The notes: generated by a model not told the origin, from the letters alone. 64,000 nucleotides of DNA from JAPPLB01 sp965208945 (GCA_965208945.1 OZ242366.1:4216001-4280000), one strand, 5' to 3'. Counted from the first letter of the stretch, positions 35,848-45,747 are shown. Numbers and translations: made by a program.

Positions 35848-37536
35848 ATGATTCCATCTAGCCATTCCAGGCGGCAGTTTCTCTCTCTGGGTGCGGGGCT
35901 TGGATTATCTCCGTTGTTCTCGCCGCTTTGTGCATCCACACCGTCTTTCGAGGAGATTCCCGCCTCGGCGAGTGGGATCTCATTCGTACACGAAAACGCG
36001 ATGTCGCCTGAACATTACCTGCCGGAGACGGTCGGGCCGGGATGTGCGTTCATCGACTACGACAATGACGGCTGGATTGATCTCTATCTGGTCAACAGCG
36101 GCGCGTGTGACTTTTATTCGCCACGGGAGCCGTTGCGTAATACGCTCTACAGAAACAATCGTGACGGGACATTCACAGACGTCACCGATGCAGCCGGTGT
36201 CGGTGCTGGCACATTCGGAATGGGAGCGGCTGTTGGTGATTATGATAACGACGGCTATCCGGATCTGCTAGTGACCGCCTACGGCCGCTGCATCCTTTAC
36301 CAGAACAACAGAGATGGAACTTTTACCGACGTCACCACAAAGGCCGGCATTGTGTCACCGGATTGGTCGACAAGCGCCGTCTGGTTCGATTATGACAACG
36401 ACGGCCTGCTCGACCTTTTCCTATGCAGCTTTGTCGAGTTCCGCGCCGATACACACATCAATTGCGGGACCAACAAGGCGGGCAAGCGCTATTACTGCAT
36501 ACCGCGCGTATTCAAGCCTACACCGAGCTTGCTATATAGAAATAACGGCGACGGTACCTTCACTCTCGTCAGCAAGGGGACCGACATCGAAGCGGCGCTG
36601 GGCAAGGCGCTCGGCGCGGTGGCGACCGACATCAACAACGATGGGTTGATGGATCTGTTTGTCGCTAACGACACCGTGCAGAACTTTCTGTTCGTCAACC
36701 GCGGGAGAGGTGTATGGGAAGAGAGCGGCATGTTCGCCGAAGTGGCATTCAGCGCTGACGGGAAAGCCCGTTCCGGAATGGGAGTCGATGCCGCCGACTT
36801 CGACCAGGACGGCCACCAGGATCTTTTTGTGGCCAACATCGACCAGGAGATGTTCTCCCTCTACCGCAACCGAGGAGACGAGTCTTTCCAGGACGATGCG
36901 CGCGTGCATGGCATCTCCCAGGCGACCCGACTGCTGAGCGGATGGGGACTTAAGTTTTTTGACTACGACAACGACGGCGAACTGGATTTATTGCTTGCTA
37001 ACGGTCACCCGGATGACATGATCGGCCAATATTCGCTGAAGGTCACCTACAAGGAACCCTTGCTATTGTTTCACCACGAAAACGGCAAGCTGCGAGATGT
37101 CAGCGCCCAAGCGGGCCCTGTGTTTCAGAAGAACTTTTCTGCCCGCGGGCTCGCCGTAGGCGATTACGACAACGACGGCGCCGTCGACGTGCTGATCGCC
37201 AACAATGGAGAGGCGCCTCTTCTGTTGCGTAACCGAGCGGCGTTTCGGAACCATTGGGTGGGATTGAAGCTGGAAGGCGTCCACTGCAACCGCGATGCCA
37301 TTGGGGCGCGAATCACGTGGTCTTGCGGCGGCAAGAAGAGGTCACGGCTCCGTACCGGGGGCGGCAGCTATCTCTCGTCCCATGACCCTCGTGAGGTGCT
37401 GGGTCTCGGCGCCGCAACAATGCTTGACTGGATCGAGATCGCCTGGCCGCGTCCCAGCGAAACGGTGGAGAGACTATCCTCTGTGCCGATCGACCGCTAC
37501 CTGCATGTCATCGAGGGTAAGGGTATCCAGAACTGA
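35848..37536 (+). CDS. CRTAC1 family protein with Tat signal
   Basis: A 562-residue protein starting with SRRQFLSLGAGLGLSPL, a twin-arginine signal. FG-GAP repeats run throughout (DYDNDGWIDLYLVNSG, DYDNDGYPDLLVTAYG, DFDQDGHQDLFVANID, DYDNDGELDLLLANGH). ASPIC/UnbV follows at the end (NHWVGLKLEGVHCNRDAIGA, LDWIEIAWPRPSETVER). It uses Tat rather than Sec, unlike the trio at 18-25 kb, and lacks the cysteine-pair helical segment. The 231 bases before it (35617-35847) contain no recognisable gene or repeat. Confidence 0.9.
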   Translation: MIPSSHSRRQFLSLGAGLGLSPLFSPLCASTPSFEEIPASASGISFVHENAMSPEHYLPETVGPGCAFIDYDNDGWIDLYLVNSGACDFYSPREPLRNTLYRNNRDGTFTDVTDAAGVGAGTFGMGAAVGDYDNDGYPDLLVTAYGRCILYQNNRDGTFTDVTTKAGIVSPDWSTSAVWFDYDNDGLLDLFLCSFVEFRADTHINCGTNKAGKRYYCIPRVFKPTPSLLYRNNGDGTFTLVSKGTDIEAALGKALGAVATDINNDGLMDLFVANDTVQNFLFVNRGRGVWEESGMFAEVAFSADGKARSGMGVDAADFDQDGHQDLFVANIDQEMFSLYRNRGDESFQDDARVHGISQATRLLSGWGLKFFDYDNDGELDLLLANGHPDDMIGQYSLKVTYKEPLLLFHHENGKLRDVSAQAGPVFQKNFSARGLAVGDYDNDGAVDVLIANNGEAPLLLRNRAAFRNHWVGLKLEGVHCNRDAIGARITWSCGGKKRSRLRTGGGSYLSSHDPREVLGLGAATMLDWIEIAWPRPSETVERLSSVPIDRYLHVIEGKGIQN

Positions 37537-37666
37537 TCCGGTCCCTGCTTGCGACACGATAAGTTGAACAGGGAATTCCCTGCCTGTGCCCCAAACAGGT
37601 CTCAGCGGCATCAGGCGCACTCGGGAGTGAACGACATGAGGGCGCGAGGCTTGATCGACTGACTCG

Positions 37667-37843
37667 CTTGCATTTCTCACCACCCGACTGCCGAAGCACG
37701 CGATACGACCGCCAGGACTTCGTTGCGCTTGCTTGCCGTGCTCGACGTACTGTTCAAGTACGCCTGCGCACGCCAAGCGGCGCGCGCCTCGTCCTGACGG
37801 CCCTCTCACCCACTTCGCCTCGCCGCGTGGTGAGAAATGCAGG
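37667..37843 (-). mobile_element. TIR element copy C (177 bp)
   Basis: The ends CTTGCATTTCTCACCAC and GTGGTGAGAAATGCAGG form inverted repeats with one mismatch. The right flank is CTAG (37844-37847), whose complement is the stop codon of the DUF1501 gene beyond. The left flank is not YTAR. The interior matches copy A in reverse, including the GTACTGTTCAAGTAC hairpin. Confidence 0.85.
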
Positions 37844-39292
37844 CTAGCCCTTGAGCGCTTTGGCCACGACTTGGCCGTGGATATCCGTCAGGCGGAAGTC
37901 GCGGCCCTGAAACCTGTATGTCAATCGAGTGTGATCGATGCCGAGGCAATGGAGAATGGTCGCCTGCAGATCGTGCACGTGCACAGGGTCGGCGATCACG
38001 TTGTAGGAATAGTCGTCCGTCTCACCGATGGTCTGGCCCGGTTTGACGCCACCTCCGGCGAGCCACATCGTAAAGCAACGCGGATGGTGGTCCCGGCCGT
38101 AGTCGGTTTCGGTCAAGCGGCCCTGGCAATAGACTGTACGGCCGAACTCTCCTCCCCAAACGACGAGCGTATCGTCCAGAAGTCCTCTTTGCTTGAGGTC
38201 GCGGATGAGAGCCGCCGAAGCCTGGTCCGTCGCGGCGCACTGCTTGCGAATGCCTTTTGGCAGGTTGCCGTGTTGATCCCAGCCACGGTGGTAGAGCTGA
38301 ATGAAGCGGACGTCGCGCTCGGCAAGCCGTCGCGCCAGTAGACAGTTCGCCGCGAACGTCCCCGGCTTGCGGGCATCCTCTCCGTAGAGTTCAAACGTAC
38401 TCTGCGGCTCGTCTGAAATGTCCGTCAATTCGGGAACCGACGTCTGCATTCGATACGCCATTTCATATTGGGCGATGCGGGTCGATATCTCGGGGTCACC
38501 GAACTCGTCAAACACGATCTGATTCAGCTCCGCAAGAGCGTCAAGATATCGTCGCCGCTTCGTTCGGTCGAATCCCGGAGGATCGTACAAATAAAGAATC
38601 GGGTCACCGACCGACCTAAATTTCACACCCTGGTAATGGGTCGGAAGGAACCCGCTTCCCCACAAGCGGTCGTAAATCGGCTGTCCGCCGGTGCCTTTTG
38701 TGATCAGGACGACGAATGCGGGCAGGTCTGTGCTTTCGCTGCCCAGCCCGTAAGTCGCCCATGCTCCCATGCTGGGACGCCCCGCGATCTGCGATCCGGT
38801 TTGGAAGAACGTGACCGCCGGGTCGTGGTTGATCGCCTCGGTGTGCATGGAGTTGATGAATGTGAGGTCGTCAACGATCTTGGCGGTGTGCGGCAGCAAC
38901 TCGCTGACAATGGCGCCCGATTCCCCATGACGTTCGAAAGAGACCCTGGAGCCGGCCAGCGGGAAGCTTGTCTGTGTTGAGGTCATGCCGGTCAACCGCT
39001 GGCCTTTACGAATGGAGTCTGGCAGTTCCTGGCCGTGCCGCTCTCTCACGAGAGGTTTATCGTCGAACAGTTCCAACTGCGAAGGGCCGCCCGACATGAA
39101 CAGGTAAATCACGCGTTTCGCGTTGGGAGGGTGGTGAGGAATACCGGGCTGGGCTTTGAGTACGGCTTCTTGGACGCCGTGCATCTCCCTCGCCAGCAGG
39201 CTTGAGAGCGCCGCAGCACCAATGCCGAATGCGCCCCGGCCAAAGAACTGACGTCGCGTCTGGATTCTCCGCAGAGACTTGTGCGGGTTCAT
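37844..39292 (-). CDS. DUF1501 family protein
   Basis: A 482-residue Tat-exported protein (TRRQFFGRGAFGIGAAALSSLLA) that follows the PSD1-LamG gene on the same strand by two bases. Signatures include NAKRVIYLFMSGGPSQLELF, VVWGGEFGRTVYCQ, GRDHHPRCFTMWLAGGGV and VHDLQATILHCLGIDH. Its TAG stop is formed by the CTAG tetramer flanking the TIR element; the reading frame ends right at the element edge. Confidence 0.92.
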   Translation of the reverse strand: MNPHKSLRRIQTRRQFFGRGAFGIGAAALSSLLAREMHGVQEAVLKAQPGIPHHPPNAKRVIYLFMSGGPSQLELFDDKPLVRERHGQELPDSIRKGQRLTGMTSTQTSFPLAGSRVSFERHGESGAIVSELLPHTAKIVDDLTFINSMHTEAINHDPAVTFFQTGSQIAGRPSMGAWATYGLGSESTDLPAFVVLITKGTGGQPIYDRLWGSGFLPTHYQGVKFRSVGDPILYLYDPPGFDRTKRRRYLDALAELNQIVFDEFGDPEISTRIAQYEMAYRMQTSVPELTDISDEPQSTFELYGEDARKPGTFAANCLLARRLAERDVRFIQLYHRGWDQHGNLPKGIRKQCAATDQASAALIRDLKQRGLLDDTLVVWGGEFGRTVYCQGRLTETDYGRDHHPRCFTMWLAGGGVKPGQTIGETDDYSYNVIADPVHVHDLQATILHCLGIDHTRLTYRFQGRDFRLTDIHGQVVAKALKG

Positions 39293-39294
39293 GG

Positions 39295-42200
39295 CTATTG
39301 CTTTGTCACCGCCTCGTCCAAGTTGAGCATAAGGCTCGCAAGAGCTGCGTAGGGGGCCAACTCTCGTGGGTCAAGCGTCTTATCACGCTGTGATTCCCCG
39401 ACACTCAGATAGGCCTCAGCGGCTTTCCGCTCGTGGCGAAACCCGGTTCTGAAGACCTCGAAAGCCTTTTCCAAAACTTCGAGCTCCGAGTGGCGTGGCC
39501 GCACTGAGGTTACGAGCCGAAATCCGTACGAAAGCCGCTCCCGTGTGGTCGCCCCGCCTTCGTGCATCATCCGTTCGGCGAGCTTCCGCGAAGCCTCGAC
39601 ATAGGTCGGATCATTCATCAGCGTCAGCGCTTGGATCGGTGTGTTCGTCCGAGGGCGCCGCATTTGGCAGCTTTCCCGGTCAGCAGCGTCGAAGGCAACC
39701 ATCGACGGCGGCGGCACCGTACGCTTCCAATATGTATACAGGCTTCTTCGATAGAGCGCGCTACCGGAGTCCACTTGGTAAACAGCTCCAGAGACCTCAT
39801 TCCAAATCCCGGGCGGTTGATAAGGCTTGACCGGCGGCCCGCCCCTTGTTTCGTCAAGCAGTCCGGACACGCTCAACGCTTGGTCCCGTATGACCTCGGC
39901 GGGCAATCGAAATCGCGGCCCCCGCGCCAACAGACGGTTCTCGGGGTCGCGTTCCATCAACTCCTCCGTCACGGTCGAGGACCGTCGATACGCAGCGCTC
40001 ATCACGATCGTTTTCAGGATCGCTTTGACATCCCAACCGCTCTCCATGAACTCGACAGCCAACCAATCGAGCAGCTCGGAGTGCAGCGGCCTTTCTCCCT
40101 GCGTTCCGAAGTCCTCACTCGTCTTCACCAGTCCCACTCCGAAGAGCATCTCCCAATAGCGGTTCACAGCGACGCGCGCCGTGAGAGGGTTCTCTCGCGA
40201 AACAAGCCAGCGGGCCAGGTCGATCCGGGTTTGCGGCGTTCTGGAACCGGCGCGGGTCAACACGGCCGGTGTTGCGGGCTCGACTTCCTCTCCACGCGCA
40301 TCGTACGATCCGCGGTGCAGGACGTGAGCGCGATTGGCCTTTCCGCTCTCGGTCATCACCATCACGCTCGGGATACTTTTAGCGAACAGAGTGCGCCGAA
40401 GCCGGGCCATCTTCAGTGCCGCGACGGCTTGTCGAACCCTCTTTGGAGCCTCTGTGTCGAGGTAAGCCCAGCGAAGTTTCCTGGCCTGTGCCGGAGTGCG
40501 TTGCTCAGCAGGCATCGCCGCAATATCGGGGAGGCTGTCATCCAAGCTCAGAACGGAGACTTCGTCAGCGCTCAAGGCACGGCTGTAGATCCCCAGATCG
40601 TCAAGACGTCCCTGGAAACTCGGACGTCCTCCGCCCGCGCCAAGCCGGAACGGAAACGCGTAGCTCGATGGCCATTTCAGGTCGTCCCATTCCACTTCGA
40701 ATGGCCAGGGCTTGCCGTCGATGTAGACCCGCGCTCCACGCGAGCTGGGCCGTTCCGCTGTGTAGGTCAGAGCGACATGCTGCCAACGATTCAGCACCAG
40801 CGGCTGTTCGGAGATAATCCGCATGCTGAGATCGGTGTAGCGATGGGTGAGTTCGAATCGCAACTTGCCGTCGACGAGGTAGAGTCCGTAGCCTTGCGCT
40901 TTCTCGACGTTCAGCGTCCGCGTCAGGATGGCCCCATTTCCACTCTCGGGATTGATCCAGAAAGAGAACGTGAACGGGTCGTTGTAGTCGAAACCTGCGA
41001 GATCACCGAGGTCAATCGATTGAGCCTTTTCGAATCGTGCCGCGGATCCCTGTCGGCCCTCCGCCAGATCAACTCGGCGAGCGCCGGGTTCATGGCCCTG
41101 CGGCATTTCCTCCCACTCCGCATAGTCCAAACGTGCTTTGCGGAACGGATAGTGACCGACGAGCCCTTCTGAAACACTCCAGTCAGACTTTCGATGCTTT
41201 GCAAGCGAACTCGCCCACGCAGAGATCCCCTCTTTGATGCCGGGCTCCAGTTCCTCAAGCCATTGCTCCGCCGCCAGGATCTTTCTGTCCAACCTGGAGA
41301 GTTCGGAACTTTGCTCGTCCGTCGGCGCCTTGATCATCGGGCCGTCGTTGCCGAAATGATAGACCAGCCCACGTTCAGGCACGTTGTTGAAGTAAGCGAG
41401 GAACTGATAGAACTCCTTCTGCGTGAGCGGGTCGTACTTATGGTCATGGCATCGCGCGCATTCCATCGTGAGCCCGAGCCAAACCGTCGAGGTCGTCGCC
41501 ACGCGATCGGCGGCGTATTCCACGAGGAACTCTTCCTCGACGATTCCGCCCTCAGCATTGGTGCGAAGGTTGCGGTGGAAACCGGTGGCGATTTTCTGAT
41601 CGAGAGTCGCATTCGGAAGCAGGTCACCCGCGATTTGCTCGATGGTGAATCGGTCAAAACACATGTTGCTGTTGAACGCCTCGACAACCCAGTCCCGCCA
41701 TCGCCACATATCCCGCGTGCCGTCCATCTGGTATCCGTTCGTGTCGGCGTAGCGGGCCGCGTCCAGCCATGGGGTGGCCATGTGCTCGCCGTATCGGGGC
41801 GATGCCAGCATGCGGTCGACAAGCTTCGCATAAGCATTCGCATCGGAGTCCGAAAGGAAGCGGCCGACTTCTTCCAGCGAAGGAGGAAGTCCGGTCAGGT
41901 CGAGCGCCAAGCGCCGGATTAGCGCCTCGCGCGTCGCCTCGGGTTGCGGGCTCAGACCTTCGTCTTCCAGTTGTCGCAGCACGAAGCGGTCGATTGCGTT
42001 GCGGACCAGATCGGTGCGCTCAACGGGGGGAGCCTGCGGTCGTGTCGGAGGGACAAACGACCAGTGCTGAGCCCAGGGGGCGCCCTGCTCGATCCAGCTT
42101 CGAAGCACTTCGACTTCCGAATCGGGGAGCTTGTCGAAGCCCTTGTAGGACGGGGGCATCCGTCGAGCAGGATCGTCCGACGCGACTCGATCAAGCAAAA

Positions 42201-42459
42201 CGCTCTCTTGAGGATTTCCTCGCACGATTGCGAATCCGCCACTCGCCAAGCGTCCAAACGCGGCATCTTCCAAATCGAGCCGAAGCTCGTTGACGCGTGT
42301 CCCGTCATCCGGCCCATGGCACGTAAAGCAACGCTCCGAAAGGATGGGCCTCACGTCGCGGTCAAAGTCGACCTCCGCGGCTGTCGCTGCAAGGCCCGTT
42401 TGTGCGGCTGAGGAGAAAGCTAAACCCACGGTTGCCGCAAGATGCAGTATCACCTTCAT
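39295..42459 (-). CDS. PSD1 protein with inserted LamG/concanavalin-like domain
   Basis: About 1054 residues from the ATG at 42459, which begins a signal peptide (MKVILHLAATVGLAFSSAAQ); the frame is open 40 codons further upstream. Cytochrome domain CFTCH lies at residues 44-48. DUF1549 has YGEHMATPWLDAARYADTNG and CARCHDHKYDPLTQKEF near residue 332. An insertion of about 180 residues (roughly 450-630) is a LamG-type lectin fold: DPFTFSFWINPESGNGAIL, NRWQHVALTYTAE and FQGRLDDLGIYSRALSADEV. DUF1553 closes with LTARVAVNRYWEMLFGVGLV. The lectin module hints at glycan binding. It pairs with the downstream DUF1501. Confidence 0.92.
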   Translation of the reverse strand: MKVILHLAATVGLAFSSAAQTGLAATAAEVDFDRDVRPILSERCFTCHGPDDGTRVNELRLDLEDAAFGRLASGGFAIVRGNPQESVLLDRVASDDPARRMPPSYKGFDKLPDSEVEVLRSWIEQGAPWAQHWSFVPPTRPQAPPVERTDLVRNAIDRFVLRQLEDEGLSPQPEATREALIRRLALDLTGLPPSLEEVGRFLSDSDANAYAKLVDRMLASPRYGEHMATPWLDAARYADTNGYQMDGTRDMWRWRDWVVEAFNSNMCFDRFTIEQIAGDLLPNATLDQKIATGFHRNLRTNAEGGIVEEEFLVEYAADRVATTSTVWLGLTMECARCHDHKYDPLTQKEFYQFLAYFNNVPERGLVYHFGNDGPMIKAPTDEQSSELSRLDRKILAAEQWLEELEPGIKEGISAWASSLAKHRKSDWSVSEGLVGHYPFRKARLDYAEWEEMPQGHEPGARRVDLAEGRQGSAARFEKAQSIDLGDLAGFDYNDPFTFSFWINPESGNGAILTRTLNVEKAQGYGLYLVDGKLRFELTHRYTDLSMRIISEQPLVLNRWQHVALTYTAERPSSRGARVYIDGKPWPFEVEWDDLKWPSSYAFPFRLGAGGGRPSFQGRLDDLGIYSRALSADEVSVLSLDDSLPDIAAMPAEQRTPAQARKLRWAYLDTEAPKRVRQAVAALKMARLRRTLFAKSIPSVMVMTESGKANRAHVLHRGSYDARGEEVEPATPAVLTRAGSRTPQTRIDLARWLVSRENPLTARVAVNRYWEMLFGVGLVKTSEDFGTQGERPLHSELLDWLAVEFMESGWDVKAILKTIVMSAAYRRSSTVTEELMERDPENRLLARGPRFRLPAEVIRDQALSVSGLLDETRGGPPVKPYQPPGIWNEVSGAVYQVDSGSALYRRSLYTYWKRTVPPPSMVAFDAADRESCQMRRPRTNTPIQALTLMNDPTYVEASRKLAERMMHEGGATTRERLSYGFRLVTSVRPRHSELEVLEKAFEVFRTGFRHERKAAEAYLSVGESQRDKTLDPRELAPYAALASLMLNLDEAVTKQ

Positions 42460-42769
42460 GAGCGATGTGTCCAGCCCCCATTCTCTGCGATACATTGAGC
42501 CTTGTCCATATCGAGACCGGCGTCTCAGGGGTTGCCTGAGCACAGGCGCAACCTTCATCGAACAGGGTCTGTCAACCATAAGGGGTCACATCGAAAACGA
42601 GTGCGAATAGCATGAAACCGAGCAAGCGCGTTGCGATTTGCCGACTCTCGTTCATGTGGACGAGGGTCAAAGACTGAACTTACACTTCAGAAGGCGGCCC
42701 CCATCGTATCTTTCCTGTCTGCTGTCGCTACGCCACTCTGATATTCTGGGACTCCAGCTCGCGAAATCC
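42460..42769. other. Divergent intergenic region, no gene
   Basis: About 310 bases between the PSD1-LamG gene (minus) and the sugar transferase (plus). Both frames can be extended into it (to 42579 on the minus strand, from 42638 on the plus strand), but the extensions lack signal or domain features. No copy of the repeat families seen elsewhere was recognised. It presumably holds both promoters. Confidence 0.5.
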
Positions 42770-44185
42770 ATGTTCGAACGTCATCGAAAGAAGGCGGCCG
42801 TCCTTTTTGCAGTCGTCGATGTCGTCCTGCTGATAGCCGCGTTCGAGGCTGCCTATCAGCTTCGGGTTTTTCTACCGCTACCGCTCGAGTTCTATATCCT
42901 CTCTCCGGTCAAGGGCCTGGTTCTGGTCTTCACTCTCCTGGTTTGGCTGCTCACGGGGTGGTGGCTTGGTGTATACGATCGTCTCTACGCCCACCAGATC
43001 CGCGCTGCTGTTTATGACACCGTACGTCAGGTTCTCCTGACCACTCTTGGCCTCGTCGCCTTCCAGTTCATCTTGAAACTGGATATCAGCCGTGTGTTCA
43101 TCGGTCTGTTTGCCGTTTTCAGTTTCGTGCTGTTGCTTTTCTATCGAATAGCGGCGGGACCGCTGAGAGGCTGGATTCGGCGTCAATTCGGGGCCGAGGT
43201 CTTTCATGTGATCGTGGGTTCGGGAGAGACCGCCCTGGAGGTGGGGCGCCGGATGGAAGCGGCCCGCGAGTACGGAATCCGACTTGTCTCTTTTGTTGAT
43301 CCGTCCGGGCATCTCGGTCCGAACGTGCAACTCAAGAAGTCCTATCCGGTTTGGCGGGTCAATGATCTGGCCAGCAGGCTCCGGGGCCATGTTATTGACG
43401 AGATCATCTTCAGCGTCGAAGCGTCGAAGCTCGTCGACCTGGAGGAGATCTTTCTGCTCTGCGATGAGGAAGGAGTCCGTATCCGAGTGGTCATCGATGT
43501 TTTTCCCTATGCCCATCGGAACGTCTACCTTGACCGCTTTGGCCCCGTTCCCTTCCTGACCTTCTCTGCAACGCCCGATGATGAAATGCGCCTGTTCGTC
43601 AAGCGGGTGCTCGATGTCGTGCTGGCTTCGGCGGCGCTCGTGGTCTTGTCGGTTCCGATGCTGCTGCTGTCCATCCTGCTGCGGGCGACTTCGAGCGGCC
43701 CTGCCATTTTTCGCCAGGTTCGTTGCGGGTTGAACGGCCGGACTTTCACGTTCTACAAATTCCGTTCGATGGTGGAGAACGCCGACGAACTCAAACCGGC
43801 CTTGCAGCACCTCAATGAACGGGACGGCCCTATCTTCAAGATCGCAGACGATCCACGCTTGACCTCCGTAGGCCGCTTTCTTCGCCGCTACTCCATCGAC
43901 GAGTGGCCGCAGCTTTGGAATATCCTGCGCGGCGACATGTCGTTCGTAGGTCCGCGCCCGGCTGTGCCCTCAGAGGTGTCTCAATATGCGACCTGGCAGC
44001 GGCGGCGTCTGCGGATGCGTCCCGGCCTTACATGCCTGTGGGCGATCCACGGGCGCGACAAGGTGGATTTCGAAACCTGGATGAAGCTGGATCTGCAGTA
44101 CATCGACAACTGGTCACTGTTGCTCGATGTCAAGATTTTGCTGCAGTCCATTCCGCAGGTCGTGGCCGGACGAGGGGCCAGCTAA
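42770..44185 (+). CDS. Polyprenyl-phosphate sugar-1-phosphate transferase (exopolysaccharide initiation)
   Basis: About 471 residues from the ATG at 42770; an upstream in-frame ATG at 42638 adds a basic leader of low plausibility. The N-terminal half has four membrane helices (VLFAVVDVVLLIAAFEAAY, GLVLVFTLLVWLLTGWWLG) and a CoA-binding-like cytoplasmic domain. The C-terminal third is the bacterial sugar transferase domain: KRVLDVVLASAALVVLS, FRQVRCGLNGRTFTFYKFRS, LRRYSIDEWPQLWNILRGDM, SFVGPRPAVPSE and RPGLTCLWAIHGRD. The family transfers a sugar phosphate to undecaprenyl phosphate at the inner membrane. Its TAA stop is the CTAA bordering a TIR element. Confidence 0.92.
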   Translation: MFERHRKKAAVLFAVVDVVLLIAAFEAAYQLRVFLPLPLEFYILSPVKGLVLVFTLLVWLLTGWWLGVYDRLYAHQIRAAVYDTVRQVLLTTLGLVAFQFILKLDISRVFIGLFAVFSFVLLLFYRIAAGPLRGWIRRQFGAEVFHVIVGSGETALEVGRRMEAAREYGIRLVSFVDPSGHLGPNVQLKKSYPVWRVNDLASRLRGHVIDEIIFSVEASKLVDLEEIFLLCDEEGVRIRVVIDVFPYAHRNVYLDRFGPVPFLTFSATPDDEMRLFVKRVLDVVLASAALVVLSVPMLLLSILLRATSSGPAIFRQVRCGLNGRTFTFYKFRSMVENADELKPALQHLNERDGPIFKIADDPRLTSVGRFLRRYSIDEWPQLWNILRGDMSFVGPRPAVPSEVSQYATWQRRRLRMRPGLTCLWAIHGRDKVDFETWMKLDLQYIDNWSLLLDVKILLQSIPQVVAGRGAS

Positions 44186-44440
44186 CCTGCATTTCTCATC
44201 ACCCGACGGTCGAAGCACGCGAAAAAAGCCGTGTTTCGTGTCTCGTGTCTCGTGTTTCGTGAAAACATCGGAATTCGCGCTGGCTTTCGCCGCGCGCCAG
44301 ACAATAGCCGTGTCTCAGGTCTCGTAACCCGAGGGCCGAAGGAGGCGATACGGCCGCTACACCTGCGCGCCAAGCGGCTCACGGCTCGTCCTGACGGCCC
44401 TCTCACGCACTTTGCCTCGCCGCGTGGTGAGACATGCAGG
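44186..44440. mobile_element. TIR element copy D (255 bp) between two stop codons
   Basis: The ends CCTGCATTTCTCATCAC and GTGGTGAGACATGCAGG form inverted repeats. The flanks are CTAA (44182-44185, stop of the sugar transferase) and CTAG (44441-44444, stop of the O-antigen ligase on the other strand). The middle holds a heptamer array at 44233-44260 and the block CGTCCTGACGGCCCTCTCACGCACTT shared with copies C and E. Confidence 0.85.
44233..44260 (-). repeat. Heptamer tandem array (GTYTCGT on plus strand)
   Basis: Units GTTTCGT, GTCTCGT, GTCTCGT and GTTTCGT, then GAAAACA. In reverse complement this is the ACGARAC heptamer. Nested in TIR element D. Confidence 0.85.
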
Positions 44441-45712
44441 CTAGCAGGCATTCTCCTGTTTGCCGAGCGCAATGATGCGGTACCCCAAAGCGACGGACAC
44501 CAGGTAGGCACCCAGGATCTCGCTATCCCCTAGACTCTGGTCGAACAAGCCCGCTACAAGCAGACCCACAGTGGACGCGGCCACACCATGAGGAAGCCAA
44601 GACAGTCTGTGAACCGCCCTTATTTTCCCGCGGGCGGCTGAGGCGTGGTCCCGGAAGACGGCCAGCAGAAACCAGAGGATAAAGATGGTCGCCGGGATGC
44701 CCCGTTCCGCTGCGTAGTGGATCACAACATTATGCAAGTGAGCGTAATAGCCCGGGGGGCGCTCCCCAGCGCCAGCCGGCTGGAAGTCGTCAAAACGCTC
44801 CCGAACCCGCTCCGGCCCCACGCCGAACCAGGGGTGAGCTTCCACCATTCGCATGCCCGTTTGCCACATCAGAAGCCGATTTGAATAGGAATCGGGCTCG
44901 CCGACGGACTTCAACCTCTGCCTCACCGGTTCCGGAGCGATTCCCATCAATAGCACGAACCCGATCGGCGCGATCCACAGCAGCCTTGGTTTCCAATGCC
45001 AAACGAGATAGGCGCCCCCAGCGAGAGCAGCCGCCCAGGTGCTTCGCGTATAACTCAGCAACAGCACCATTCCGAGCACCGCTCCGACCCCAAGCCACAC
45101 GCCACGTCCGCGCCAGCGCTGTTTTTGACTGAACAGCAGATAACTTGCCAGTAGCAGCGCTACAAGCATCAGGACTTGACTGAACGTCATCCAATGGCTG
45201 AAGAATCCCGTGATGCGGCGGCCGACATAACTGTAGTAGAAGCTCTGGCCGCTGGTGTATGCTTCGCCCGCTTTCCACGCGAACTGGCCCAGCGCCGTGA
45301 GACTGGATGCCAACATGGCGACGAAGAGCGCTTCGAGCAAGCGCTGAACCTGGCTCATTGTTCGAAACAGTGAATACACGACCGGCAGGGTCAAGAAGAC
45401 GAGCAGTTTTCGCACTTGCGGCCAGCCAGCCGCCGGGTCATCCGAGAAGGCGAGCGACAGCAATGTCCATGAGACGAAACCCACGAGGGGGGTGGCGATC
45501 GGAGGCATCCGGATACGTTCCCTGGAAGCAACCAACCCGACACATGCCGCGGCAAGAGCCGTATGCGCTACAAAGATCGAGACGAGTTGACCCACGCTTG
45601 AGACAAACGCCGCGACGAAAGCGTAGCGTCTCAGGCGGTCGCGGAGGTCGACTCCGGCCGCAGGCGAGATGGTGCTGACTTCGGATGCCATTGAAACCAA
45701 CCAGTATGCCAT
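44441..45712 (-). CDS. O-antigen ligase family membrane protein
   Basis: A 423-residue protein with about ten to twelve hydrophobic helices. A large periplasmic loop near residues 280-345 carries the Wzy_C-type pattern (SNRLLMWQTGMRMVEAHPWF, GVGPERVRERFDDF, YYAHLHNVVIHYAAERGI). It could polymerise or ligate surface polysaccharide units initiated by the convergent sugar transferase. ATG at 45691 is an alternative start. The stop TAG is the CTAG flank of TIR element D. Confidence 0.9.
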   Translation of the reverse strand: MAYWLVSMASEVSTISPAAGVDLRDRLRRYAFVAAFVSSVGQLVSIFVAHTALAAACVGLVASRERIRMPPIATPLVGFVSWTLLSLAFSDDPAAGWPQVRKLLVFLTLPVVYSLFRTMSQVQRLLEALFVAMLASSLTALGQFAWKAGEAYTSGQSFYYSYVGRRITGFFSHWMTFSQVLMLVALLLASYLLFSQKQRWRGRGVWLGVGAVLGMVLLLSYTRSTWAAALAGGAYLVWHWKPRLLWIAPIGFVLLMGIAPEPVRQRLKSVGEPDSYSNRLLMWQTGMRMVEAHPWFGVGPERVRERFDDFQPAGAGERPPGYYAHLHNVVIHYAAERGIPATIFILWFLLAVFRDHASAARGKIRAVHRLSWLPHGVAASTVGLLVAGLFDQSLGDSEILGAYLVSVALGYRIIALGKQENAC

Positions 45713-45747
45713 CAGGATCGAGAGTGAAAGTCGCCAATCAGCCCTAA

